Source of the DNA: Methylocystaceae bacterium UBA5192
Lineage (GTDB): Bacteria > Pseudomonadota > Alphaproteobacteria > Rhizobiales > Beijerinckiaceae
Length of the DNA: 64,000 bases
Reading direction: 5' to 3'
Assembly (NCBI GenBank): GCA_002412985.1
Contig: DHWC01000036.1
Location: 21,780-85,779, forward strand
The position numbers and the translations under genes were made by a program. The notes below the pieces were generated by a model. It made no database searches. It saw only the letters and a program-made list of their open reading frames with translations, and was not told the origin of the DNA. Below are positions 1 through 7,873 of the stretch, in pieces (position 1 is the stretch's first letter; each line of letters starts with the position of its first letter).

Positions 1-20
1 TGGCGGTGAGCCATGAACCA

Positions 21-473
21 TTAACTATGGCGCCATTCTAACATGATTGTTGGGCGTCCTGAGAGTGTATTGGCGCCTTCTCCAACCTGAACAAAATCGT
101 TGCGCTCATAAAATCTGATAGCCCGATAATTATCTGCATTCACATCGAGTAGGATGAGCTGAGGGGAATTTTTCTTCGCTATATTTAGTAAATCCTCTCC
201 ATATCCTTGACCAAAATATTGAGGGCCTACGCATATTTGATCCAGCCAGCCTGTGGTTGGGTTGATAACGACAAAGCCTGCGATCTCTTTATTTGGCTGC
301 CGCGTTAAGCATAAAGTTATAGCGCCATTCTTTTCCAATTCAGCAATATGCTGTGTTAACCATGAGCGTCGCGCATTAAAGTCAATGCGTGGAAATGTGG
401 CTAGCCAGGACGCAACCCATAAATCTAGGAGTTGAGGCCAGTCCGTCTCCTCTCGGCGTCTTATCGTCGTCAA
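21..473 (-). CDS. GNAT family N-acetyltransferase
   Basis: A 150-residue protein of normal GNAT length. The acetyl-CoA binding motif A is visible around residues 78-98 (ICVGPQYFGQGYG), and the family's C-terminal motif around residues 117-127 (RAIRFYERNDF). The acceptor substrate cannot be told from sequence. The start is TTG, overlapping the TGA stop of the upstream suhB-like gene (TTGA), so translation is probably coupled and the two form a two-gene operon. No better ATG lies close by. The family assignment is firm; the role is unknown. Confidence 0.85.
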   Translation of the reverse strand: MTTIRRREETDWPQLLDLWVASWLATFPRIDFNARRSWLTQHIAELEKNGAITLCLTRQPNKEIAGFVVINPTTGWLDQICVGPQYFGQGYGEDLLNIAKKNSPQLILLDVNADNYRAIRFYERNDFVQVGEGANTLSGRPTIMLEWRHS

Positions 474-1261
474 GCTTTCCTCATGACTTCGAGTAATTGC
501 CGATGAACCATTTCATTGCCTGCGCATACTTCTCCTTTCGCAAGCATAGAGCTCCCTCCAGAAAGATCCGTGACAAAACCGCCAGCTTCTCGGACAAGCA
601 CGATCCCAGCCGCAATATCCCAGGAATTAACGCCGCGCTCCCAATAACCATCAAAGCGTCCGCAGGCGACCATAGCGAGATCAATCGCGGCAGCGCCTAA
701 TCGTCGTATATTCCCGATCTTATTCATGCCTGCGGCGAGTTCGTTTTTAAAGGTGTCATGATCTTTTTGCCGCGCTAGCGGCGGAATACCACAGGCGACC
801 ATACATTCTGCAAGTCCACGTCGAGCGGCGACACGCATGCGGCGATTATTGAAATAAGCTCCTTGTCCCTTTTCAGCGATATACATTTCATCGATCGCAG
901 GGTTATAGACGACCGCAGCGATTATTTGTCCCTCTCGCTCTAACGCAATGGAGATAGCGAATATTGGCACTCCGTGAAGAAAGTTTGATGTGCCGTCTAA
1001 CGGATCAATATGCCAAGTATGACTTTGATCGCTTCCTTCCACAACGCCGCCTTCTTCCATGATGAACCCATAGCCAGGGCGCGCTTTTGATAATTCTTCA
1101 AATAGAGTTTTTTCAGCCTTTTTATCAGCTGCGGTTACGAAATCTCCTGGACCTTTGACAGATACTTGGAGATTCTCAACTTCGCCGAAATCACGTTTGA
1201 GGCCACGTCCAGCTTTTAAGGCTGCGCCAGTCATCACATTCATTAGCGCAGAGCGTATCAT
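470..1261 (-). CDS. suhB: Inositol-1-monophosphatase family protein (SuhB-like)
   Basis: A Mg-dependent phosphatase of 263 residues, the usual length. The metal-binding residues are present: Glu69-Glu70 (IMEEGG), the signature DPLDGTSNF at 86-94 with D86, D89, G90 and T91, and the C-terminal W214-D215 of the SWDIAAG motif. Members hydrolyse myo-inositol phosphates, and in enterobacteria SuhB also takes part in rRNA antitermination. It is a different paralogue from the hisN-type enzyme at 4551. Overlaps the downstream acetyltransferase by 4 bases. Assignment to this subfamily rather than a CysQ or HisN type is by overall motif context. Confidence 0.85.
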   Translation of the reverse strand: MIRSALMNVMTGAALKAGRGLKRDFGEVENLQVSVKGPGDFVTAADKKAEKTLFEELSKARPGYGFIMEEGGVVEGSDQSHTWHIDPLDGTSNFLHGVPIFAISIALEREGQIIAAVVYNPAIDEMYIAEKGQGAYFNNRRMRVAARRGLAECMVACGIPPLARQKDHDTFKNELAAGMNKIGNIRRLGAAAIDLAMVACGRFDGYWERGVNSWDIAAGIVLVREAGGFVTDLSGGSSMLAKGEVCAGNEMVHRQLLEVMRKA

Positions 1262-1423
1262 TCAGCGTCCTCGACGATGTCAAAAGAGATAGAGAGACAC
1301 CAATGCCCTTTTCGACGCCTGAGCGTCAAGCGGTTCATTTATGGGTGTTTTGAAGATGTTTTTTACCTAGCGTAAATCATTTTGGGCGATCTATGAGGAG
1401 GAAATTCGTCGCGTAAGCTCGTA

Positions 1424-1684
1424 ATGATTGGCGCCAAAATGTCTCTACAAGATACGACCCCAACCTCATCGCAAAATATTCTGAGTGTGTCTGAGGTGGA
1501 TTTTATCAATCTACCCTCTCTCGCCTCTCAGGCGGATAGGGCGATGCGCCGCTTCCCGGGGGTGTCGTTTGGCCAATGTATGCGGATGATATTACTTATT
1601 GTTCTTGGTTTGGGATTTTATCAGCTGACGACCCCAAAATATAACAATGGCGTCACGCGGCATTTGGTGGCGAAATCTTTTTAA
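1424..1684 (+). CDS. Small single-pass membrane protein, unknown function
   Basis: I do not recognise this 86-residue protein. It has a polar N-terminal half and one hydrophobic segment near residues 54-68 (MRMILLIVLGLGFYQL), then a short basic tail, so it is probably a small inner-membrane protein with the N-terminus in the cytoplasm. Two in-frame ATGs (1424, 1439) are possible. A strong GAGGAGG at 1395-1401 sits about 20 bases upstream of the first, rather far for a ribosome binding site. It is divergent from suhB. Confidence 0.5.
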   Translation: MIGAKMSLQDTTPTSSQNILSVSEVDFINLPSLASQADRAMRRFPGVSFGQCMRMILLIVLGLGFYQLTTPKYNNGVTRHLVAKSF

Positions 1685-1943
1685 ACCTAGTTATGAAGTC
1701 AGCCTGAGCTAAAGAAATATATGCAGGACAAGCCTCTTAAAATCTTAAATTTTTCTACCGCTATCTTAGTCATGGGTAATAATAGCGACTATTAACGCCC
1801 CATTAGGCTTATTTTAAAACTACAAGCGCTTGAACCAGCTGAGCTTCTTTCTTCAGTTAAGGTTAAATTTTACTTAGGCGCGCGATTTATCAATCAATAG
1901 GCTAGCATGACTTTGTTGAATTTAGCGGAGCCCTGCTTTCCGC

Positions 1944-2495
1944 ATGCCTATGGATTTGTCTATGTCGCGCGCACCCGATCTCTTTGGGAAGGAAAAGACC
2001 CCTGTTTCCCTGGTTGAAAAGCTTATTTCATCTGAGGCCTTTTCAAGTTTGTATCATGAGGGCATGGGGCTTGTTGAAGAAGCCGCAGCCTATTTGGATG
2101 GCGAGGGGAGAGAAGAGGCAAAATTGCTCGCGCGCGAAACCTCGCTAGCTTATTCGGCCGAGAGCATGCGGCTCACAACAAGATTAATGCAAATTGCCTC
2201 CTGGCTGTTATTGCAGCGTGCGGTTCACCAAGGAGAAATGACGCGGCATCAATCCGCCGCTGGCCGTCATCGCGTGAGGTTACAACAACAAGAGCTTGCT
2301 TCCTCGTTAGAAATCTTCAAGCGTTTACCCGATCGGTTGAGAGAACTTTCTCTCGACTCTCTGCGTTTACAAGCGAGGATTATTCTGATGGATCAGCTTC
2401 TTTATGCGGAGCGCGAAATCTCAGATAAACTTGAGCCGCCAATCAGCCCTGTACTATTACAACTGGCCAGGCTTCGAGACGCCTTCTCAGATTAG
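1944..2495 (+). CDS. rcdA: RcdA / DUF1465 family, regulator of CtrA degradation
   Basis: A 183-residue DUF1465 protein. Members include Caulobacter RcdA, an adaptor that with CpdR and PopA brings CtrA to the ClpXP protease during the cell cycle. The family core is visible: F..LY.EGM.LVEE.AAYLDGEGR near residues 35-56, then SMRLTTRLMQIASWLLLQRAV near 75-95, then a helical C-terminus. Start choice between ATGs at 1944, 1950 and 1962 is uncertain, since only a weak CGGAG lies upstream. The cpdR gene lies 0.5 kb downstream on the other strand, which supports a role in the same pathway. Confidence 0.85.
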   Translation: MPMDLSMSRAPDLFGKEKTPVSLVEKLISSEAFSSLYHEGMGLVEEAAAYLDGEGREEAKLLARETSLAYSAESMRLTTRLMQIASWLLLQRAVHQGEMTRHQSAAGRHRVRLQQQELASSLEIFKRLPDRLRELSLDSLRLQARIILMDQLLYAEREISDKLEPPISPVLLQLARLRDAFSD

Positions 2496-2536
2496 ACTTA
2501 TTTCAAGTCAAGCGATGGTTCTCGGATTCATGAAAA

Positions 2537-2570
2537 AGCTGACGAAGGGGGCTTCGTCAGCTCAATCTGT
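2537..2570 (-). terminator. Rho-independent terminator of rpmE
   Basis: Perfect 11-bp stem AGCTGACGAAG (2537-2547) and CTTCGTCAGCT (2552-2562) with a four-base loop. Read on the minus strand the stem is followed by a run of Ts (complement of the As at 2533-2536), so it ends rpmE transcription. It may also slow rcdA transcription from the other side. Confidence 0.75.
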
Positions 2571-2603
2571 CGGCAAATAATGACTGTTTAAAATTCGCTG
2601 ATT

Positions 2604-2837
2604 TTATTTTTTGTTGTTGAGGCCAAGATTGCCAAAACGCGAATTAAAGCGCGACAAACGCCCGCCACGATCCAGCAGCTGGGTAGAACCCCCAGTCCAC
2701 GCAGGATGTGTTTTGGGATCAATGTCGAGGTTCATCGTGTCGCCCTCTTTCCCCCAAGTTGAACGCGTTAAATATTCCGTTCCGTCCGTCATAACGACCT
2801 TAATCGTATGATAATCTGGATGGATCTCTTTTTTCAT
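2604..2837 (-). CDS. rpmE: 50S ribosomal protein L31
   Basis: A 77-residue L31 protein of the large ribosomal subunit, starting [10 protein letters not shown] and containing the family block [20 protein letters not shown] ([16 protein letters not shown]) and a basic RFNSRFG tail. It lacks the CxxC pairs of zinc-binding L31, so it is of the cysteine-free type. ATG at 2837 is preceded by AAGGG. The frame stays open for 20 more codons upstream, but that extension is not part of L31. It sits between rcdA and cpdR, on the same strand as cpdR. Confidence 0.93.
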   Translation of the reverse strand: MKKEIHPDYHTIKVVMTDGTEYLTRSTWGKEGDTMNLDIDPKTHPAWTGGSTQLLDRGGRLSRFNSRFGNLGLNNKK

Positions 2838-2997
2838 AGTTCTAAACCCTTGTTGCAACGAGTAAAAGGCCCGCCAGACCCTGTTCGTCGCGGCCATTTG
2901 ATCGTTGAGAATGATTTCACGCGCTCATAGCGCAAGAGAGCTAGGGGAGCAAGCCCAGCGACTAAAACAGAGGCAAAAAGGCCTTATCGACTTTCGT

Positions 2998-3372
2998 TCA
3001 AGCGGCAAGCATACGTTGGACTTCGCTAACAAGATCCCGTAGATGAAACGGTTTTGACAGGACTTTCGCCTGTTGAGGGGCTTGGTTGTTGGGATTGAGG
3101 GCTACTGCGGCAAAACCCGTAATAAACATGACCTTAATGTCGGGATCGAGCTCTGTAGCCCGGCGGGCTAGTTCAATTCCATCCATTTCCGGCATAACAA
3201 TGTCCGTCAACAGCAGCTCGAAAGGCTCCACCCGTAATTGGTCATAAGCTGACAAGCCATTATCGAATGAGGCGACGGCAAAGCCGGCCTGTTGAAGCGC
3301 TTTGACAAGGAAGCGACGCATATCATTGTCATCCTCGGCGAGCAGGATCTTAGGCGTCAGCTTGTCATTCAT
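2998..3372 (-). CDS. cpdR: Single-domain response regulator CpdR
   Basis: A 124-residue stand-alone receiver domain with no output domain. Acidic pocket D14-D15, phosphoacceptor D57 (LLTD), T85 and K107 (SKPF) are all present. In Caulobacter and rhizobia, unphosphorylated CpdR binds ClpXP, localises it to the pole and primes it to degrade CtrA, PdeA and others; phosphorylation through CckA-ChpT switches it off. The neighbouring N-formylglutamate amidohydrolase and hisN, and the rcdA gene nearby, match the usual alphaproteobacterial CpdR locus. Confidence 0.9.
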   Translation of the reverse strand: MNDKLTPKILLAEDDNDMRRFLVKALQQAGFAVASFDNGLSAYDQLRVEPFELLLTDIVMPEMDGIELARRATELDPDIKVMFITGFAAVALNPNNQAPQQAKVLSKPFHLRDLVSEVQRMLAA

Positions 3373-3584
3373 CTTTAACCTCTCACGTTTTCCCGTATCA
3401 AGACTTAGCTTCGTAAATATCAGGTGAAAATTCTACGCTGACGGGTTAGTCTGGGTTTTACTCTCAATTTGTGATCCTATCGAGAGGTCGGTGTCCGCTT
3501 TATGAAATCGCGGTAAATTTTCGTTTCATTGGCGGTGTCGATTGAAAACTAGATGATCCGACGACGGATGGGCCTAGGGGATTA

Positions 3585-4523
3585 ATGAATAGTAAAGCGC
3601 AAGATGAGGGAAGCGTGGTAGTGGGAGAGGAGTTTCCTACGCCCTTTGAGGTTATTGAGCCGCCTCAGCTGACCTCGCCTTTAGTCTTTTCTTCCCCACA
3701 CTCTGGTCGATGCTATCTCAGCTCATTCGTAGCTGCGAGCCGTCTCGATCTGGCGACTTTGCGTCGCTCTGAAGACGCCTATGTTGATGAACTCTTTTCA
3801 TGTGTTGGAGCAGTCGGGGCCCCTCTATTGCTGGCTCATGTTCCCAGAGCTTATTTGGATTTGAACAGGGAGCCGTTTGAACTCGATCCTAAACTCTTCA
3901 TCGAGAGTTTGCCGAATTTTGCGAACACCCGCTCCCTTCGAGTCGCTGCGGGATTAGGAACAATACCGCGCGTTGTTTCTGATGCGCGTGAAATATATCC
4001 AGCTAAACTAACTTTAAAGGAAGCTTTAAAGAGGATTGAGTTATTTTATTATCCCTATCATTCGGTTTTACGAAGTTTGATGGCGCGCGCGCGCGAAAGA
4101 TTTGGTTTTGCGATCCTTATTGATTGTCACTCAATGCCTTCAACAAGTACAAAAGACCATCACAATATAAAGTCTGATCGGCGTAGGTTAGATTTTGTCA
4201 TTGGCGACCGTTATGGCGCCAGCGCTGATCGTCGCATTGTGCTTAGCGTCGAGGATCGGTTAAAGCGCCACGGCTATCATATACAACGCAATCGCCCTTA
4301 TGCTGGCGGTTTCATTACAGAACATTTTGGTCAGCCTGATTTAGGATGGCATGCCCTGCAGATTGAGGTGTCTCGCGCCTTGTATATGGATGAAGTCAAA
4401 ATTGAGAAGAGCATAAGGTTTCCTCAAATCGCCAAACATATCGCTGAGCTTGTCATGGGACTCTCTTATGACGTCGCTGCTCGTGAAGGATTCGGCGTAT
4501 CCCAGCGCGCTGCTGCAGAATAA
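3585..4523 (+). CDS. N-formylglutamate amidohydrolase family protein
   Basis: A 312-residue protein of the N-formylglutamate amidohydrolase family. Family landmarks are visible: the SSPHSGR motif near residue 36, the acidic DAYVDELF, a DLNREPFELDP block, and the metal-site-like IDCHSMP followed later by FITEHFG and ALQIEVSRALYMDE. HutG-type enzymes hydrolyse N-formylglutamate to glutamate and formate, but no hut genes lie nearby, so the substrate is uncertain. ATG at 3585 has AGGGG 7 bases upstream. The gene is followed 27 bases later by hisN and is divergent from cpdR. Confidence 0.85.
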   Translation: MNSKAQDEGSVVVGEEFPTPFEVIEPPQLTSPLVFSSPHSGRCYLSSFVAASRLDLATLRRSEDAYVDELFSCVGAVGAPLLLAHVPRAYLDLNREPFELDPKLFIESLPNFANTRSLRVAAGLGTIPRVVSDAREIYPAKLTLKEALKRIELFYYPYHSVLRSLMARARERFGFAILIDCHSMPSTSTKDHHNIKSDRRRLDFVIGDRYGASADRRIVLSVEDRLKRHGYHIQRNRPYAGGFITEHFGQPDLGWHALQIEVSRALYMDEVKIEKSIRFPQIAKHIAELVMGLSYDVAAREGFGVSQRAAAE

Positions 4524-4550
4524 GGCGCCTGTTGCGCTCATGGACAAAAA

Positions 4551-5363
4551 ATGACCGCCATAGATTTTGAAAAATTTGTAGAGCGTCTGGCGGATGTGTC
4601 AGGCGAAGCGATACTACCATTTTTTAAAACGTCCTTAAGCGCCGAAGATAAGTCGTTAGGGGGCGTCTTTGACCCAGTAACAGAAGCAGATCGCGCGGCG
4701 GAGTTAGCCATGCGTCAACTGATATCAGATAGTTTTCCCAGTCACGGGATTATTGGCGAAGAATTTGGTTCTTCCAATGCTGAGGCTGAATATGTCTGGG
4801 TATTGGATCCAATTGACGGCACCAAAAGTTTCATCTGCGGATTTCCAACATGGGGCACTTTGATTGGACTGACGCATCGTGGCCATGCGTGTTATGGAAT
4901 GATGTCTCAGCCTTTTATTCGCGAGCGGTTTTATGGCGATGGTCGAGCAGCTTATTGGCGCGGGCCTGCTCGTACGACCGGGGGAATTGAGGAGCGTCGC
5001 AAGCTTTCTGTTCGGGCCTGCCCATCGCTTGAAAAAGCAACTTTAATGACGACCTCTCCCTTATTGATTGAGCCTGAGCAGCGCGAAGCATTTCATAGTG
5101 TTGAAAAAAAAGTGCGTATGTCGAGATATGGCGGTGATTGTTATGCATATTGCGCGCTGGCCGCTGGTCATGTCGATCTGATCATTGAAACAGGAATTAA
5201 TGCTTACGATATCGTCGCTCTCATACCAATTATCGAGGGTGCAGGAGGGATAATCACGACATGGCAGGGAGAAGCTGCAACAAACGGCGGGCGTATCGTT
5301 GCTGCTGGCGATCAGCGGACCCACAAGCAAGCGCTTGAAGCGCTCTCAGAAAAAATCGCTTAA
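4551..5363 (+). CDS. hisN: Histidinol-phosphatase, inositol-monophosphatase type
   Basis: A 270-residue inositol-monophosphatase fold protein with metal ligands E70-E71 (IIGEEFG), D86-P-I-D89-G-T91 and a C-terminal AYDIVALIPIIEGAGG block in place of the usual WD motif, which is the form seen in HisN. HisN dephosphorylates histidinol phosphate in histidine synthesis in bacteria lacking the HisB-type phosphatase. No other his genes are in view. Its position after the formylglutamate amidohydrolase and cpdR matches the common Hyphomicrobiales arrangement. Confidence 0.82.
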   Translation: MTAIDFEKFVERLADVSGEAILPFFKTSLSAEDKSLGGVFDPVTEADRAAELAMRQLISDSFPSHGIIGEEFGSSNAEAEYVWVLDPIDGTKSFICGFPTWGTLIGLTHRGHACYGMMSQPFIRERFYGDGRAAYWRGPARTTGGIEERRKLSVRACPSLEKATLMTTSPLLIEPEQREAFHSVEKKVRMSRYGGDCYAYCALAAGHVDLIIETGINAYDIVALIPIIEGAGGIITTWQGEAATNGGRIVAAGDQRTHKQALEALSEKIA

Positions 5364-5528
5364 TGCTGACAGGCATAGACTGATTAGAAATATGATAGGA
5401 GAATACACAGTAGGCGACGTTTGATATTCTATTTTAAATTACTACTATGCATTTAATGCGTAAAAAGTTTTAAGCGTAGTCCCTTTGCTCCAATAAACGA
5501 AGGCGCCTAGAGGAATAGCCTTTATTAA

Positions 5529-6473
5529 TTAGTGAAACGTCTCCCCCGGAACGAAGGCATCAAAAGCGCGCCAGAATTGATCGCGCACACGATCTCGTTC
5601 CATGAGAATTTCGTGTTTGGAACCTGGAATATGAACCAGGGCGGCGTTATTCAGATTGGCGACAAAACGTTCGATAGCATTGTTAGAAACAATCTGTTCG
5701 CGTCCGCATGAAATAACCAAAGCAGGGGTTCTGATGCGGCGGGGGTAATCAGGCGACTCAAAACGCGACATTAGTCGAAAAGCGGCATTCACCCAGCCAA
5801 TTGTTGGATCGCCAATAATGAGTGCCGGGGCTTTATCCAAAATTGAGGCATTGCGCGCAAAACGATCTGGGTCTGTTGTTAATTTATTATTCTCATAAGG
5901 TTTCTCGAGCATGGAGCGTTTGTTTCCTAGCGGAATATACCGTCCGCCCATGCCAACCATATCAAGGGTGTCTGCGAGCCACCGGACAGCATTTGGAAAA
6001 CGAATATTTGCAATATCAATCATTGGAGCTGTCAGGATGAGGCGCTGGAATGGGGGACGGGCGGAGTAGGCTGCGTCAAGAACAATAGCGGCGCCCATCG
6101 AATGAGCTAAGGCGTAAAAGGGTTGAGTACAAGTAACTAGGGCTTGATTGATGAAAGCCTCCAAGTCGTTTTGATAGAGTGCGAAATCATCAATATGACC
6201 TTTGCGGGGATCGTCTAATTCTCTCTCAGATCCCCCCTGGCAGCGCCAGTCAAATGTAGCGACGTCAAATCCCCTGGCCCGGAGATCATCGATGGTCTCG
6301 AAATATTTTTCTATAAATTCATTATGGCCTTGCAGGAGTGCGATGGTGCCGCGCGCCTGGCCCTGAACACGAAAAATCGCTGCGCGAAGGCGCCTGCCAT
6401 CTTGTGTCTCCAGCATGAAGCTTTCAGCGCCTGTTGGAATTTGATTAGTCTCAGTTGAAATTAGATCTAGCAT
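5529..6473 (-). CDS. Alpha/beta hydrolase, monoglyceride lipase / lysophospholipase-like (PldB type)
   Basis: A serine hydrolase of 314 residues if the ATG at 6473 is used; that start is preceded by GGAAA, and the reading begins MLDLISTETN. A frame-open ATG at 6551 would add 26 residues without homology-like features. Landmarks: the oxyanion strand IALLQGHNEF, the DWRCQGGSER turn, nucleophile elbow AHSMGAA (G-x-S-x-G form with H in the first position), a late acid in VISCGREQIVSN and catalytic His in GSKHEILME. The substrate is probably a monoacyl lipid, by family. The gene runs divergently from hsp20. Confidence 0.8.
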   Translation of the reverse strand: MLDLISTETNQIPTGAESFMLETQDGRRLRAAIFRVQGQARGTIALLQGHNEFIEKYFETIDDLRARGFDVATFDWRCQGGSERELDDPRKGHIDDFALYQNDLEAFINQALVTCTQPFYALAHSMGAAIVLDAAYSARPPFQRLILTAPMIDIANIRFPNAVRWLADTLDMVGMGGRYIPLGNKRSMLEKPYENNKLTTDPDRFARNASILDKAPALIIGDPTIGWVNAAFRLMSRFESPDYPRRIRTPALVISCGREQIVSNNAIERFVANLNNAALVHIPGSKHEILMERDRVRDQFWRAFDAFVPGETFH

Positions 6474-6625
6474 GGTATTTCCGTGGCTGCCGCCTGACGC
6501 GCAGACGCGTTGGCTAGCGAAGCTTTGAACATACCGTCTTTTCGTTGACATGAAAAACCCAAATTGGTCAGGGGAAGTTTCAGCGTAAAAAAGAGCGGGG
6601 GGCCTGAAAAGCGCTATTGCAGGCT

Positions 6626-6653
6626 CTTGAAACGAGCAATTTCCCTTCCTAAC
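6626..6653 (+). promoter_or_regulatory. Heat-shock sigma-32 (RpoH) promoter of hsp20
   Basis: CTTGAAA at 6626-6632 followed, 18 bases after CTTG, by CCTAAC at 6648-6653. This agrees with the alphaproteobacterial RpoH pattern CTTG-N17/18-CYTAT. The implied transcription start near 6660 falls just before the first hairpin of the leader. Confidence 0.6.
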
Positions 6654-6662
6654 TCAGTCTCA

Positions 6663-6746
6663 GCGTGGGCCGTGACGGACACGCATTTTGGTCGGCGCGT
6701 CAATCTCGACGCGCCTCATGTCGCTTCAGACGGAGGATATGTTATG
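6663..6746 (+). promoter_or_regulatory. ROSE-like RNA thermometer in the hsp20 leader
   Basis: Three consecutive hairpins precede the start codon. 6663-6684: GCGTG/CACGC with an inner CCG/CGG. 6694-6715: GGCGCGTC/GACGCGCC, perfect 8 bp. 6717-6741: a hairpin that hides the ribosome binding site, pairing CATGTC and CTTC with GGAG-GATATG, and leaving one bulged G (6723). The strand opposite the GGAGGA (6732-6737) reads TCGCT (6721-6725), the U-U/C-GCU motif that defines ROSE elements. ROSE leaders melt on heating and release translation of small heat-shock genes in rhizobia. Confidence 0.7.
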
Positions 6747-7208
6747 CGTCAATTCGACTTTACCCCACTTTATCGGCAGACCGTGGGTTTCGATCGCCTC
6801 TTTAATTTATTGGATCAGGGCGGTCCTTATGATAGCGCGTCAAGCTATCCCCCCTATAACATTGAACGGGTGAGCGAGAACGCCTATCGCGTAACTCTTG
6901 CGGTCGCGGGATTTGCTCTAGAAGATCTTATTATTGAGTCAAAAGAGAATACGCTCATTGTTAAAGGAGTGAAAGATCAGCTTTCTCAAGCTGAGGGACG
7001 TGAACTTCTTCACCAAGGCATTGCTGCACGAGCGTTTGAACGACGGTTTCAGCTTGCCGACCATGTCATTGTAACTGCGGCAAGCCTTTACAATGGTCTT
7101 TTACATATCGATTTAGTTCGTGAACTTCCTGAAGCGCAGAAGCCGCGACGGATTGAAATAGCCCTAAAAGACTCGGAAAAAGTCGTAGAGCATTCGAAGG
7201 CGGCCTAA
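6744..7208 (+). CDS. Hsp20 / alpha-crystallin family small heat-shock protein
   Basis: A 154-residue IbpA/HspA-type chaperone that holds unfolding proteins. It starts MRQFDFTPLYRQTVGFDRLF, the standard N-terminus of class A rhizobial small heat-shock proteins, followed by an alpha-crystallin domain (PPYNIERVSENAYRVTLAVAGF to the IAARAFERRFQLADHV block) and a short C-terminal extension. The ATG at 6744 is preceded by GGAGGA; the frame is open further upstream but that stretch is the structured leader. Controlled by a sigma-32 promoter and a ROSE-type thermometer. A strong terminator follows. Confidence 0.92.
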   Translation: MRQFDFTPLYRQTVGFDRLFNLLDQGGPYDSASSYPPYNIERVSENAYRVTLAVAGFALEDLIIESKENTLIVKGVKDQLSQAEGRELLHQGIAARAFERRFQLADHVIVTAASLYNGLLHIDLVRELPEAQKPRRIEIALKDSEKVVEHSKAA

Positions 7209-7230
7209 TCGGACGATTGAGATAGGTTAA

Positions 7231-7260
7231 AGGAAAGGCGCCTTCGGGCGCCTTTTTTTT
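7231..7260 (+). terminator. Rho-independent terminator after hsp20
   Basis: AAAGGCGCC (7234-7242), loop TTCG, GGCGCCTTT (7247-7255), then an unbroken T run to 7260. A stable 9-bp stem with UUCG tetraloop. Confidence 0.92.
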
Positions 7261-7873
7261 GGTAGCGTGAAATTTATCCATACCCCGGTGTTTTTGATTT
7301 AATGTTGTCATTCTGGATACGGGAGGCAATGTTACTGCGCCGCGGCATAAGAAAGGGCAGGCGGGTCTGGGTAAATCACAAGCGCGCTTAAGCCAACGAT
7401 CCGGTAAACGGCTTTAATGCGTAAGACGCTGAATTTAAATGTTAAAATTTTAACAACCTAGATTGAAGATTGGCTGCAGGCCATGTTTGAACCACTCGTG
7501 AGAAGCAGGGCCGGCAGCCGGTGCGCGCTTGTAAGCTGAGGGCAAATCTGGCACGATTTGCAGCGCCATTACGTCAGTGTTACTGACCCTTTGGCGCTGG
7601 AAGAGCGGAAAGTCGCTGCTTTCTACCAAATGCGGTTATGCAATAGGCGCACGCTGCTAACTAAAGCAGCTGGCGCGCGATTTGCCTTTCAGTAATACCC
7701 AAGGCGGTCGGCGCTTTACGAAAGCGCCCGCGTGTCGATGGCTTACAAGGCATAAAGGAATTTGCGTAGGGCTTTTGCGCTTCAAATGTCGCAATGAGCT
7801 CCTGTGCAGGGATATAAAACATTAGAAATAAATTGACGGCGATTTTGATGCGGCGTCAGGGGGAGTGACCAAA
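7261..7873. other. Gene-free spacer before gltB with GC-rich, hairpin-dense core
   Basis: No convincing protein gene. Between about 7500 and 7730 the sequence is GC-rich, unlike most spacers here, and carries several hairpins in a row: CAAATC/GATTTG (7543-7560), CAGCGCCA/TGGCGCTG (7561-7599) enclosing GTCAGT/ACTGAC, GCTGC/GCAGC near 7650-7670, and GGCGCTTT/AAAGCGCC near 7708-7728. It could be a small RNA, a long gltB leader or a decayed sequence; I matched it to no known RNA class. Confidence 0.4.

Noticed and set aside
7600..7640. Resemblance of GCGGAAAGTCGCTGC to the RNase P RNA core (GAGGAAAGTCC)
   Set aside because: The match is short, and no other conserved RNase P element was found nearby.
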